Assembly (NCBI RefSeq): GCF_018619435.1
Contig: NZ_JAHFZF010000008.1
Span: 84,645 to 148,644 of the forward strand
Length of the DNA stretch: 64,000 bases
Direction: 5' to 3'
From: Rhodoferax sp. U11-2br
GTDB taxonomy: Bacteria; Pseudomonadota; Gammaproteobacteria; Burkholderiales; Burkholderiaceae_C
The notes beneath the pieces were generated by a model. It made no database searches, was not told the DNA's origin, and saw only the letters and a program-made list of their open reading frames with translations. Below, piece after piece: positions 44,707 to 53,171 of the stretch (the stretch's first letter is position 1; every line of letters starts with the position of its first letter). Both the position numbers and the translations under genes were made by a program.

Positions 44707-46206
44707 TCACCCTTGCATGCCAGCCGCCCGCAGTGCACCCGCGTCCAATGCCACGCGCGGCACGGTGAAGCACCATGCGCTGTCCTGGTCGTGGGTGGTG
44801 ATGTGTTCTTCTTGCCCCGCATCGAATGCGGCCCCCGACTCCCGCGCCAAGTCCAGCCACAGGGTCAGCGTCTCCAGGTCATGTGCACCGGGTGGCAGCG
44901 CCTGCGCCAAGGCGGCCAGGGTCATGGGCCGACCATTGTGTTCCAGGGTTTGCAGGGTCTGGGCCAGCAGGGCCTCGCGATCCAGTCCCTCAAAAGCCTG
45001 CCAGAACTCGTCTTCCACTTGGTCGAGGTCGGCGTATTGGGTGGTCAGCAGCAGTTCGGCATCATCGCCACCGTCCAGCGATTTGACGCGCAACCGCTCG
45101 ATCAGCGGCAGGCCTGCCAGCGCCACGCCCAGCGGCGGCAGCGGTGCGTCCTGTCGGCGCACGGCCTGGCGTTGCCAGTCCACCTGCAAGGCCTGCTGCA
45201 GGATGTCGTTGAGCAACTGACCCACCCGCTGGTTCTCGGCGGCCTGGCCGGTTTTCATGAACTGGCTGACTTCGCGCTCGCTGCGCGCCCGAACGCCCTG
45301 CACCACCTGGGCTTCCTTGATGAGCTGCTGCACCAGCAACCGCAGTGTGCTGTGCTGCACGTCGTCCAGTGCCCGTGTGGAACTCGGGTGCTGGAGGATG
45401 GCGCGGATGCTTTGGCGCATCTCGGTCAGCTCGCTTTGCTGGTTGAGCTGCTGTTGGAAGCCTTCGAACACACGGCCTTCTTGCGTGTTGAGCAAGTTGG
45501 CATGGCCGTCGAGCAGTTGGTCCATCACCGCGCCCCGGTGGTACTGGGCGCTGATGATGGCCTGGCGCAACGCGCGGTCGGCCTCGCGCCAGGAATCCTC
45601 CACGCGCCGGAAGTCGGCGCGCAGGCTGGTGGCCAGGGCATAGACCTCGCGGATGCCTTCCACGGCCTGCTCTTCGGTCAGGGTGGCGATGCGGCCCGCG
45701 CGGACATCGTCCAACTGCTGTTGCAGCTCGGCCATGCGCCGCTCAAGATGCGCGGTGCGGCTTTGTGGGTCGGGGTTGAGCGCGGCTGCCAGGTTGTCAA
45801 TCTCGCGCTGTACCACGGCCAGGCGCGACGCGGTAGAGGTCATCATGCGCTGATCCAGCTGCGCCACGAAGCGCAAGGCGGTCTTGAGCGCATCCGTCTC
45901 GTGGATGCGGCCTTCCCGTTCGGTAATCAGTCCGCGCTTGATCCAATCGCGCAGTTCATACCGCGCCTGCGAGGCTACATCCTCGGTGATGATTTCGAAG
46001 TCAGTATCGTTGGCATGCGCAGCCAGCATGTCCGCCAGCGCCTGCACAGCTACGTCAAAAGGCACGCCGTCGCGCTGGTGCTCGAACAACGCCTCCAAGC
46101 CACTGAGCATCAACGGGCCACGCCGTGCCGCCAACAACATCCAGGCCGGGTGCTGCTGGCGGGCATGCAGGTATTTCTGCGTGCGTTGCTGGTTGATTGT
46201 GGACAT
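44707..46206 (-). CDS. jetA: Wadjet subunit JetA (DUF3375, kleisin)
   Basis: This is a 499-residue MukF-like kleisin of the Wadjet type I complex. The N-terminus (YLHARQQHPAWMLLAARRGPL) is a DUF3375 hallmark. A winged-helix region follows (residues 80-130, ASQARYELRDWIKRGLITERE), then long helices with coiled-coil character (about 160-330), and a C-terminal winged-helix domain (HNGRPMTLAALAQALP). It is first in the operon; the ribosome-binding site before 46206 is poor and the promoter is not obvious. Confidence 0.94.
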   Translation of the reverse strand: MSTINQQRTQKYLHARQQHPAWMLLAARRGPLMLSGLEALFEHQRDGVPFDVAVQALADMLAAHANDTDFEIITEDVASQARYELRDWIKRGLITEREGRIHETDALKTALRFVAQLDQRMMTSTASRLAVVQREIDNLAAALNPDPQSRTAHLERRMAELQQQLDDVRAGRIATLTEEQAVEGIREVYALATSLRADFRRVEDSWREADRALRQAIISAQYHRGAVMDQLLDGHANLLNTQEGRVFEGFQQQLNQQSELTEMRQSIRAILQHPSSTRALDDVQHSTLRLLVQQLIKEAQVVQGVRARSEREVSQFMKTGQAAENQRVGQLLNDILQQALQVDWQRQAVRRQDAPLPPLGVALAGLPLIERLRVKSLDGGDDAELLLTTQYADLDQVEDEFWQAFEGLDREALLAQTLQTLEHNGRPMTLAALAQALPPGAHDLETLTLWLDLARESGAAFDAGQEEHITTHDQDSAWCFTVPRVALDAGALRAAGMQG

Positions 46207-46410
46207 GGGGAAGCGTCAGCGACGGAAAACGGATAGGAAATCCAACCGCTTCGTTACAAGTATGACACAGGCGTTGTGCCATAAAACTATCCTGATCTTT
46301 GCAAACTCGGGATCACAGCCACCCCTCTGGCGCGAATGTTGGCATCGGGGCAGTTTTGTGCTCAAAATACACCCTGCCCTGCCCTTGCCTGGCTCATCAG
46401 GTGGTTTTGA

Positions 46411-46605
46411 CGCTTATGGAAAGGGGTCTATTTGGTGTTGTGGCTGGGCACGAACCGTGGTGACGCTGCTCTTAAGAAGCATCCAAACCAGCCCACCCGT
46501 ACTGCTGTCGAACTGCAAGAACGGCTGCAACAGGAAACGATTCAGAAAACCAAGGGCATGGACATCCGAGTGTTCGTGCTGGATATTTCAATCCGCGAGC
46601 AATGA
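46411..46605 (+). pseudogene. 64-codon C-terminal gene fragment
   Basis: An open plus-strand frame preceded by a TGA at 46408-46410 encodes a protein-like segment: WKGVYLVLWLG at the start, a spacer rich in Asn, Pro and Thr, an amphipathic VELQERLQQETIQK helix, and DIRVFVLDIS before the stop. Hydrophobic strand, helix, hydrophobic strand and stop look like the C-terminal end of a larger protein whose 5' part has been lost. I do not recognise the family with certainty; KGVYLVLW-type strands occur at the ends of large predicted defence ATPases. It faces the intact lpdA terminator. Confidence 0.5.
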
Positions 46606-46682
46606 CAAACAGTCACGATCAGAACATCGTCATGAGTTCATTGAATGTGGACGCTACCACTAACGGCACATAGCAGCTGCAT

Positions 46683-46719
46683 AAAAAAAGCCGCGCAGCC
46701 CTTTCGGAATCTGCGCGGC
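46683..46719 (-). terminator. Rho-independent terminator of aceEF-lpdA
   Basis: On the minus strand GCCGCGCAG and CTGCGCGGC form a perfect 9-bp stem with a 12-base loop, followed directly by seven T. It lies 37 bp after the lpdA stop. Only one arm of an equivalent structure survives beside the lpdA remnant at 39038. Confidence 0.92.
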
Positions 46720-46755
46720 TTGCTACTGACTCAGTAGCGTTTTCAGGTGCTCAAC

Positions 46756-48618
46756 TCACTTGCGCGCTGGCGGCACATCGGTGCACGAGCCGTGCGCAAT
46801 CTCCGCCGCCATGCCAATGGATTCGCCCAACGTCGGGTGCGGGTGAATGGTCTTGCCGATGTCCACCGCGTCAGCGCCCATCTCGATCGCCAGGGCAATT
46901 TCACCAATCATGTCACCCGCGTGGGTGCCGACCATGCCGCCGCCCAGGATCTTGCCGTGGCCATGCGCTTCGGGGGAGTCGTCAAACAGCAGTTTGGTGA
47001 CACCTTCGTCGCGGCCATTGGCGATGGCGCGGCCAGAAGCGCTCCAAGGGAACAGGCCCTTCTTAACCTTGATGCCTTGCGCCTTGGCCTGGTCTTCGGT
47101 CAGGCCAACCCAGGCCACTTCGGGGTCGGTGTAGGCCACGCTGGGGATCACGCGGGCGTTGAAGGCGGCAGCTGCCAGTTCCTTGTTGCCTTGCAATTCA
47201 CCGGCGATCACTTCTGCGGCCACGTGGGCCTCATGCACCGCCTTGTGGGCCAGCATCGGTTGGCCGACGATGTCGCCAATGGCGAAGATGTGGGGCACGT
47301 TGGTGCGCATCTGGATGTCGACGTTGATGAAGCCACGGTCGGTGACGGCCACGCCAGCCTTCTCGGCGCTGAGCTTTTTGCCGTTGGGTGTGCGACCCAC
47401 GGCTTGCAACACCAGGTCGTAGGTTTGTGGCTCGGGCACTTTCACGCCCTCCTCTGCGGGTGCAAAGCTGACCTTGATGCCTTCTGGGGTTGCCTCGGCA
47501 GCGACGGTTTTGGTTTTCAACATGATGTTGTCAAACCGTGGTGCATTCATCTTTTGCCAGATCTTGACCAGATCGCGGTCGGCGCCCTGCATCAGGCCGT
47601 CCATCATTTCGACCACGTCCAGGCGGGCGCCCAGGGTGCTGTAGACGGTACCCATTTCCAGGCCAATGATGCCGCCGCCCAGGATCAACATGCGTTTGGG
47701 CACATCTTTCAGAGCCAGCGCACCAGTGGAATCGACCACACGCGGGTCTTTGGGCATGAACGGCAGGTGCACGGCCTGGCTGCCCGCAGCGATGATGGCG
47801 TTTTTGAACGCGACCACCTTCTTGCTGCCAGTTTTTTCCTGGCCGCTGCCGGTGGTTTCTTCCACTTCCAGGTGGTTGGCGCCGACAAAGTTGCCGTAGC
47901 CGCGCACGATGGTGACCTTGCGCATCTTGGCCATGGCAGCCAGACCGCCGGTGAGTTTGGCAATGACCTTTTCTTTGTGGCCACGTAACTTGTCGATGTT
48001 GACCACCGGCTTGCCAAACTCCACACCCAGGTCACCCAGGTGGCTGACTTCGTCCATCACGGCAGCCACATGCAGCAGGGCTTTGGACGGGATACAACCA
48101 ACGTTCAGGCAAACGCCACCCAAGGTGGTGTAACGCTCGACCAGAATGACTTTGAGGCCCAAATCAGCGGCGCGGAAGGCAGCCGAGTAACCGCCGGGGC
48201 CGCCACCAAGCACCAACACATCGCAGTCCAGATCGGAACCGCCCGTAAAACTGGCGGCTGCTGGTGCGGCCACAGGTGCCGGGGTTACTGCAGTTTTTGT
48301 AGCTGCTTGCCCTTGCTCTACCTGGGCTACAGGTGGATTTGGCTTGGATTCTGCAACTGGGGTCGGTGCGGCGCCCTCGCCTGCGGCTTCCAGCGTCAGC
48401 AGCAAGGAGCCCATGGCGACCTTGTCGCCGAGTTTGATCTTGAGTTCTTTCACCACCCCGGCGTGGCTGCTCGGGATTTCCATCGAGGCTTTGTCAGACT
48501 CGACGGTGATCAGGCTTTGGTCGGCCTTGATGCTGTCGCCGGGTTTGACCAGCAACTCAATCACGGTGACTTCCGCGAAGTCGCCGATGTCGGGAACATG
48601 GATGTCAATAAGTGCCAT
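46756..48618 (-). CDS. lpdA: Lipoyl-domain dihydrolipoamide dehydrogenase (E3) of the pyruvate dehydrogenase complex
   Basis: This is a 620-residue E3 with an extra N-terminal lipoyl domain (residues 1-80, lipoylated Lys in ESDKASMEIPS), a linker of about 45 residues and then a full flavoprotein: VLVLGGGPGGYSAAF, redox disulfide GGVCLNVGCIPSK, NAD fold MLILGGGIIGLEMG and catalytic His-Glu in HPHPTLGES. Lipoyl-bearing E3 is typical of betaproteobacterial PDH. The linker reads KPNPPVAQVEQGQAATKTAV, unlike the pure Ala/Pro linkers of aceF, because a dispersed repeat appears to be embedded in the DNA there. It is the third gene of the operon, with 10 bp between it and aceF. Confidence 0.96.
   Translation of the reverse strand: MALIDIHVPDIGDFAEVTVIELLVKPGDSIKADQSLITVESDKASMEIPSSHAGVVKELKIKLGDKVAMGSLLLTLEAAGEGAAPTPVAESKPNPPVAQVEQGQAATKTAVTPAPVAAPAAASFTGGSDLDCDVLVLGGGPGGYSAAFRAADLGLKVILVERYTTLGGVCLNVGCIPSKALLHVAAVMDEVSHLGDLGVEFGKPVVNIDKLRGHKEKVIAKLTGGLAAMAKMRKVTIVRGYGNFVGANHLEVEETTGSGQEKTGSKKVVAFKNAIIAAGSQAVHLPFMPKDPRVVDSTGALALKDVPKRMLILGGGIIGLEMGTVYSTLGARLDVVEMMDGLMQGADRDLVKIWQKMNAPRFDNIMLKTKTVAAEATPEGIKVSFAPAEEGVKVPEPQTYDLVLQAVGRTPNGKKLSAEKAGVAVTDRGFINVDIQMRTNVPHIFAIGDIVGQPMLAHKAVHEAHVAAEVIAGELQGNKELAAAAFNARVIPSVAYTDPEVAWVGLTEDQAKAQGIKVKKGLFPWSASGRAIANGRDEGVTKLLFDDSPEAHGHGKILGGGMVGTHAGDMIGEIALAIEMGADAVDIGKTIHPHPTLGESIGMAAEIAHGSCTDVPPARK
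48292..48345 (+). repeat. Dispersed repeat embedded in the lpdA linker
   Basis: TTTTTGTAGCTGCTTGCCCT and CTGGGCTACAGGTGGATTTG follow the repeat consensus in order and spacing, on the strand opposite to lpdA and within coding sequence. The reading frame is maintained through it. Confidence 0.55.
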
Positions 48619-48628
48619 GTTGTGTCCT

Positions 48629-50338
48629 TTACAGCAGTACGCGGCGGAAGTCGCCCAGGATCTGGGCCAGATAGACGTTGAAGCGTGCGGCAGCAGCGCC
48701 GTCGATCACGCGGTGGTCCCAGGTCAGGCTCAGCGGCAGCATCAGGCGCGGCTGGAAGGCCTTGCCGTCCCAGACCGGCTCCATGGTGGAGCGGCAGACG
48801 CCCAGAATCGCCACTTCAGGCGCATTGATGATCGGGGTGAAATAGCGCCCCCCAATGCCACCCAATGAAGAAATCGTGAAGGTGGCGCCAGACATTTCGG
48901 CTGGGCTCAACTTGCCGTCACGCGCCTTCTTGGCCAGCTCAGACATTTCTTGGCTGATCTGGAAGATGCCTTTTTTGTCGGCATCTTTGATCACCGGCAC
49001 CATCAGGCCGTTGGGCGTGTCAGCGGCAAAACCGATGTGGTAATACTGCTTGTAGACCACCGCATCGCCATCCAGGCTGCTGTTGAAGTCGGGGAATTTC
49101 TTGAGCGCGGCCACGCAGGCCTTGATCAGGAACGCCAGCATGGTGACTTTGATACCGCTCTTCTCGTTTTCCTTGTTGGTGGATACGCGGAAGGCTTCCA
49201 GGTCGGTGATGTCGGCATCGTCGTGGTTGGTAACGGCCGGGATCATGATCGCGTTGCGCAGCAGGTTGGCGCCGCTGATCTTCTTGATGCGGCTCATCTC
49301 CTTGCGCTCGATCGGGCCAAACTTGGCAAAGTCGACCTTCGGCCAGGGGATCAGGCCCAGGCCTTCGCCGCTGGCGGCCGCGGGTTTGGCGGATTGCTGC
49401 GCAGCAATCGCAGCGGTTTGCACCGCGCCACTCATGACCGAGCGGGTGAAGGACTCGATGTCGGCATCGGTGATGCGGCCTTTGAGGCCGGTGCCTTTGA
49501 CCTCGGCCAGCGGCACACCCAGCTCACGCGCGAACTTGCGCACGGATGGAGAGGCATGCGGCAGACCCAGCGCCAAGGCGGTCGGGTTGTGGGCAGGCAA
49601 AGCCGGTGCGGCCGCCACGGCGGCGGGTGCAGCTACAGCTACAGGAGCTGCTGGCGCTTGTGCTGCTGGGGCTGCAGGCACATTGGGCGTTGAAGCCACG
49701 GCAGCAGCAGGTGCTGCAGCGGCGGGTGCAGCAGCAGCAGTTGTGCCTTGCAAGATCAGCAACAGGTCGCCGATGTTGACGGTGTCACCGAGCTTGACCT
49801 TGAGTTCTTGCACCACACCGGCGGCGCCAGAGGGGATTTCCATCGAGGCTTTGTCCGACTCGACGGTGACCAGGCTTTGCTCGAGCTTGACGCTGTCACC
49901 GACCTTGACCATGACCTCGATCACGGTCACGTCCTTGAAGTCGCCAATGTCGGGCACGCGCACTTCGACCGGGCCAGCGGCAGCGGCCACTGGTGCGGTC
50001 GGTGTCGAGGCAGCCGGTGCGGCGGCAGGCGCTACAGAAGCCGCAGCAGCTGGCGCTTGTTCCACGGGGGCTGGCGCCGGATTGGGTGCAGAAGCCTCAC
50101 CCGCCACTTCGATCAGCAGCACCAGCGAGCCTTGTTTGACCTTGTCGCCCAGCGTGACCTTGAGTTCCTTGACCACACCGGCGTGGCTCGAAGGGATTTC
50201 CATGGAAGCCTTGTCGGACTCCACCGTCAGCAGGGATTGGTCAGCGCGCACCGTGTCGCCAGGTTTGACCAGCAGCTCGATCACGGTGACTTCGTCGAAG
50301 TCGCCAATGTCGGGCACTTTGATGTCCAGAATTGCCAT
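48629..50338 (-). CDS. aceF: Dihydrolipoyllysine-residue acetyltransferase, E2 of pyruvate dehydrogenase
   Basis: This 569-residue E2 core transfers the acetyl group to CoA. It has two lipoyl domains, each with ESDKASMEIPS (lysines near 43 and 160), separated by Ala/Pro linkers, then a peripheral-subunit-binding domain (ASPSVRKFARELGVPLAEVKG, about 275-300), a further linker and a catalytic core ending in DHRVIDGAAAARF. Two lipoyl domains is usual for betaproteobacteria, against three in E. coli. The DNA of both linkers (49636-49687 and 50041-50086) resembles the dispersed repeat (GAGCTGCTGGCGCTTGT). It lies 17 bp after aceE. Confidence 0.97.
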   Translation of the reverse strand: MAILDIKVPDIGDFDEVTVIELLVKPGDTVRADQSLLTVESDKASMEIPSSHAGVVKELKVTLGDKVKQGSLVLLIEVAGEASAPNPAPAPVEQAPAAAASVAPAAAPAASTPTAPVAAAAGPVEVRVPDIGDFKDVTVIEVMVKVGDSVKLEQSLVTVESDKASMEIPSGAAGVVQELKVKLGDTVNIGDLLLILQGTTAAAAPAAAAPAAAVASTPNVPAAPAAQAPAAPVAVAAPAAVAAAPALPAHNPTALALGLPHASPSVRKFARELGVPLAEVKGTGLKGRITDADIESFTRSVMSGAVQTAAIAAQQSAKPAAASGEGLGLIPWPKVDFAKFGPIERKEMSRIKKISGANLLRNAIMIPAVTNHDDADITDLEAFRVSTNKENEKSGIKVTMLAFLIKACVAALKKFPDFNSSLDGDAVVYKQYYHIGFAADTPNGLMVPVIKDADKKGIFQISQEMSELAKKARDGKLSPAEMSGATFTISSLGGIGGRYFTPIINAPEVAILGVCRSTMEPVWDGKAFQPRLMLPLSLTWDHRVIDGAAAARFNVYLAQILGDFRRVLL

Positions 50339-50355
50339 GTTGTGTCTCCGCTCGC

Positions 50356-53058
50356 TCAGGCGTAAAGGGGGTTGACTTTGTTGGTATCGATGCCGTATTT
50401 GGCGATGGCTTCCACCACCTTGGCGACGGGCACCTTGCCCTCTTCACTCAATGCCTTGAGCGCCGCCACCACGATGTAGTAGCGGTTGATCTCGAAGTGT
50501 TCACGCAGCTTGCTGCGGAAATCGCTGCGGCCAAAACCGTCGGTGCCCAGCACCTTGTAGGTGCGGCCCTTCGGGATGTAGGGGCGAATCTGCTCAGCAT
50601 AGGCCTTGATGTAGTCGGTCGACGCCACCACCGGGCCTTCGCTGCCTTGCAGCTGCTGCGCCACAAAGGACACCACCGGGGTGTCGGCAGGGTGCAGCAG
50701 GTTCTGGCGCTCGGCTTCCTGGCCATCACGCGCCAGTTCGTTGAAGCTGGGGCAGCTCCAGACGTCGGCGGTCACACCCCAGTCCTGGGCCAGCAGTTTT
50801 TGCGCGACAAAACTCTCGCGCAGGATGGTGCCCGAACCGAGCAACTGCACACGCGGGTTGTTGACACCTTCGACACCGGGCTTGCACAAGTACATGCCCT
50901 TGATGATTTGCTCTTCGGTGCCCGGGGTCAGGCCCGGCATCGCGTAGTTTTCATTGAGCAGGGTCAGGTAGTAGAAGACGTTGTCCTGCTTCTCGACCAT
51001 GCGTTTCAAGCCGTGGTGCAGGATCACACCAACTTCATGCGCAAAGGTCGGGTCGTAGCTGATGCAGTTCGGAATGGTGCCAGCCAGGATGTGGCTGTGG
51101 CCGTCTTCGTGCTGCAGGCCTTCGCCATTGAGCGTGGTGCGCCCGGAGGTGCCGCCCAGCAGGAAGCCGCGCGCCTGCATGTCACCCGCAGCCCAGGCCA
51201 GGTCACCAATGCGCTGGAAGCCGAACATCGAGTAGTACACGTAGAACGGCACCATGATGCGGTTGCTTGTTGAATAGCTGGTGGCTGCGGCAATCCAGCT
51301 GCTCATACCGCCGGCTTCGTTGATGCCTTCTTGCAGGATCTGGCCCTTGACGTCTTCCTTGTAATACATCACCTGGTCTTTGTCGACCGGGGTGTACTGC
51401 TGGCCTGCCGGGTTGTAGATACCAATCTGACGGAACAGGCCTTCCATACCAAAGGTGCGGGCCTCATCCACCAGGATCGGCACCACACGCGGGCCCAGCG
51501 CCTGGTCACGCAGCAGCTGGGTGAGGAAGCGCACATAGGCTTGGGTCGTCGAAATTTCGCGGCCCGGCGCGGTGGGTTCCATCACCGACTTGAAGGTCTC
51601 GATGGACGGCACGGTGAAGGACTCATCGGCCTTGGTACGGCGGTGCGGCAGGTAGCCACCGAGCGCCTGACGGCGGGCATGCAGGTACTGCATCTCGGGG
51701 GTGTCGTCAGCCGGTTTGTAGAACGGCAGGTCAGCCAACTGGCTGTCGGGAATCGGGATATTGAAGCGGTCACGGAAGGCGCGGATGTCGTCATCACCAA
51801 GCTTTTTGGTCTGGTGCACGTTGTTCTTGCCCTCACCGATCTTGCCCATACCGTAACCTTTGACGGTCTTGATCAGCAGAACCGAGGGCTGGCCGGTGTG
51901 GTTGACGGCCTTGTGGTAAGCCGCGTAGACCTTTTGCGGGTCGTGACCACCACGTTGCAGGCCGAAGATCTCTTCATCACTCATCTTCTCGACCATCTTC
52001 GCCGTCTCGGGCGAGCGGCCGAAGAAGTGTTTGCGCACAAACGCGCCGTCGTTGGCCTTGAAGGCCTGGTAGTCGCCGTCGAGCGTGTCCATCATGACCT
52101 TGCGCAGAGCACCGTCCTTGTCGCGCGCCAGCAGCGGGTCCCAGTTGCCACCCCAGATCAGTTTGATCACATTCCAGCCCGCACCGCGGAAGGTGCCCTC
52201 CAGCTCCTGGATGATCTTGCCGTTGCCACGCACCGGGCCGTCCAGGCGCTGCAAGTTGCAGTTGATGACAAAAACCAGGTTGTCGAGTTTTTCACGTGCA
52301 GCCAGACCAATCGCGCCCAGGCTTTCGACCTCGTCCATTTCGCCGTCGCCGCAGAACACCCAGACCTTGCGCTTGCTGGTGTCGGCAATGCCACGGGCAT
52401 GCAAGTACTTCAGGAAACGCGCCTGGTAAATCGCCATCAGCGGCCCCAGACCCATCGACACCGTGGGGAACTGCCAGAACTCGGGCATCAACTTGGGATG
52501 CGGGTAGCTAGACAAGCCCTTGCCAGCGGTTTCCTGGCGGAAATTGAGCAATTGCTCTTCGGTCAAGCGGCCTTCCAAAAAGGCGCGGGCATACACACCA
52601 GGCGCCACATGGCCCTGGACATACAGGCAGTCACCGCCGTGGTCTTGGCTCTCGGCATGCCAGAAATGGTTGAAGCCGGCACCAAACAGGCTGGCCAATG
52701 AGGCAAAAGAGCCGATGTGACCACCCAAGTCCCCACCGTCTTCAGGGTGATGGCGGTTGGCTTTGACCACCATGGCCATGGCATTCCAGCGCATGTAGGC
52801 ACGCAGGCGCTCTTCGATCTCGATGTTGCCTGGGCAGCGTTCTTCCTGGTCGGGTTCGATGGTGTTGACGTAACCAGTATTGCCAGAAAACGGCATGTCC
52901 AGGCTGTTTTGCCGGGCGTGTTCCAGCAGTTGATCTAATAGATAGTGCGCACGCTCTGGGCCTTCTTTTTCAATGACGGCGCTCAGTGCGTCCATCCACT
53001 CGCGGGTTTCCTGGGCATCCGCATCAACGGCGGTATGGTTATCGGGTGCTACTGACAT
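50356..53058 (-). CDS. aceE: Pyruvate dehydrogenase E1 component (homodimeric type)
   Basis: This is a 900-residue ThDP enzyme that decarboxylates pyruvate and acetylates the AceF lipoyl arm. The ATG at 53058 is preceded by GGAGAC and gives MSVAPDNHTAVDADAQETRE; the frame upstream of it has no family similarity. The ThDP/Mg site GDGEMDEVESLG...NCNLQRLDGPV lies near residues 235-270, and LGTDGFGRSDFR is in the C-terminal domain. It heads aceE-aceF-lpdA and is divergent from a histidine kinase gene. Confidence 0.97.
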   Translation of the reverse strand: MSVAPDNHTAVDADAQETREWMDALSAVIEKEGPERAHYLLDQLLEHARQNSLDMPFSGNTGYVNTIEPDQEERCPGNIEIEERLRAYMRWNAMAMVVKANRHHPEDGGDLGGHIGSFASLASLFGAGFNHFWHAESQDHGGDCLYVQGHVAPGVYARAFLEGRLTEEQLLNFRQETAGKGLSSYPHPKLMPEFWQFPTVSMGLGPLMAIYQARFLKYLHARGIADTSKRKVWVFCGDGEMDEVESLGAIGLAAREKLDNLVFVINCNLQRLDGPVRGNGKIIQELEGTFRGAGWNVIKLIWGGNWDPLLARDKDGALRKVMMDTLDGDYQAFKANDGAFVRKHFFGRSPETAKMVEKMSDEEIFGLQRGGHDPQKVYAAYHKAVNHTGQPSVLLIKTVKGYGMGKIGEGKNNVHQTKKLGDDDIRAFRDRFNIPIPDSQLADLPFYKPADDTPEMQYLHARRQALGGYLPHRRTKADESFTVPSIETFKSVMEPTAPGREISTTQAYVRFLTQLLRDQALGPRVVPILVDEARTFGMEGLFRQIGIYNPAGQQYTPVDKDQVMYYKEDVKGQILQEGINEAGGMSSWIAAATSYSTSNRIMVPFYVYYSMFGFQRIGDLAWAAGDMQARGFLLGGTSGRTTLNGEGLQHEDGHSHILAGTIPNCISYDPTFAHEVGVILHHGLKRMVEKQDNVFYYLTLLNENYAMPGLTPGTEEQIIKGMYLCKPGVEGVNNPRVQLLGSGTILRESFVAQKLLAQDWGVTADVWSCPSFNELARDGQEAERQNLLHPADTPVVSFVAQQLQGSEGPVVASTDYIKAYAEQIRPYIPKGRTYKVLGTDGFGRSDFRSKLREHFEINRYYIVVAALKALSEEGKVPVAKVVEAIAKYGIDTNKVNPLYA

Positions 53059-53120
53059 GCATGTCTCCTGTGTGGTGGCCGGGAATGGTAGTGGGTTTGG
53101 CCATTTTTGTCGCGAGCGGG

Positions 53121-53148
53121 ATTCTAGGGGCATTTCAAAATATTTCAA
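53121..53148 (-). promoter_or_regulatory. Candidate sigma-70 promoter of aceE
   Basis: On the minus strand TTGAAA (53148-53143) and TAGAAT (53126-53121) are separated by 16 bases, each one base from consensus. The -10 lies 62 bp before the aceE ATG. The same 113-bp gap must hold the kinase promoter. Confidence 0.5.
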
Positions 53149-53171
53149 ATTGCGTAGGGTCAATTCGCATT

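Noticed and set aside
44674..46236. 520-codon plus-strand frame opposite jetA
   Set aside because: jetA has clear DUF3375 features and the operon order; the antisense frame has no start signal or domain.
46207..46410. Attachment site or integrase remnant next to jetA
   Set aside because: I looked for short direct repeats, a tRNA end and integrase-like frames and found none; the lpdA-derived duplication is the only boundary signal.
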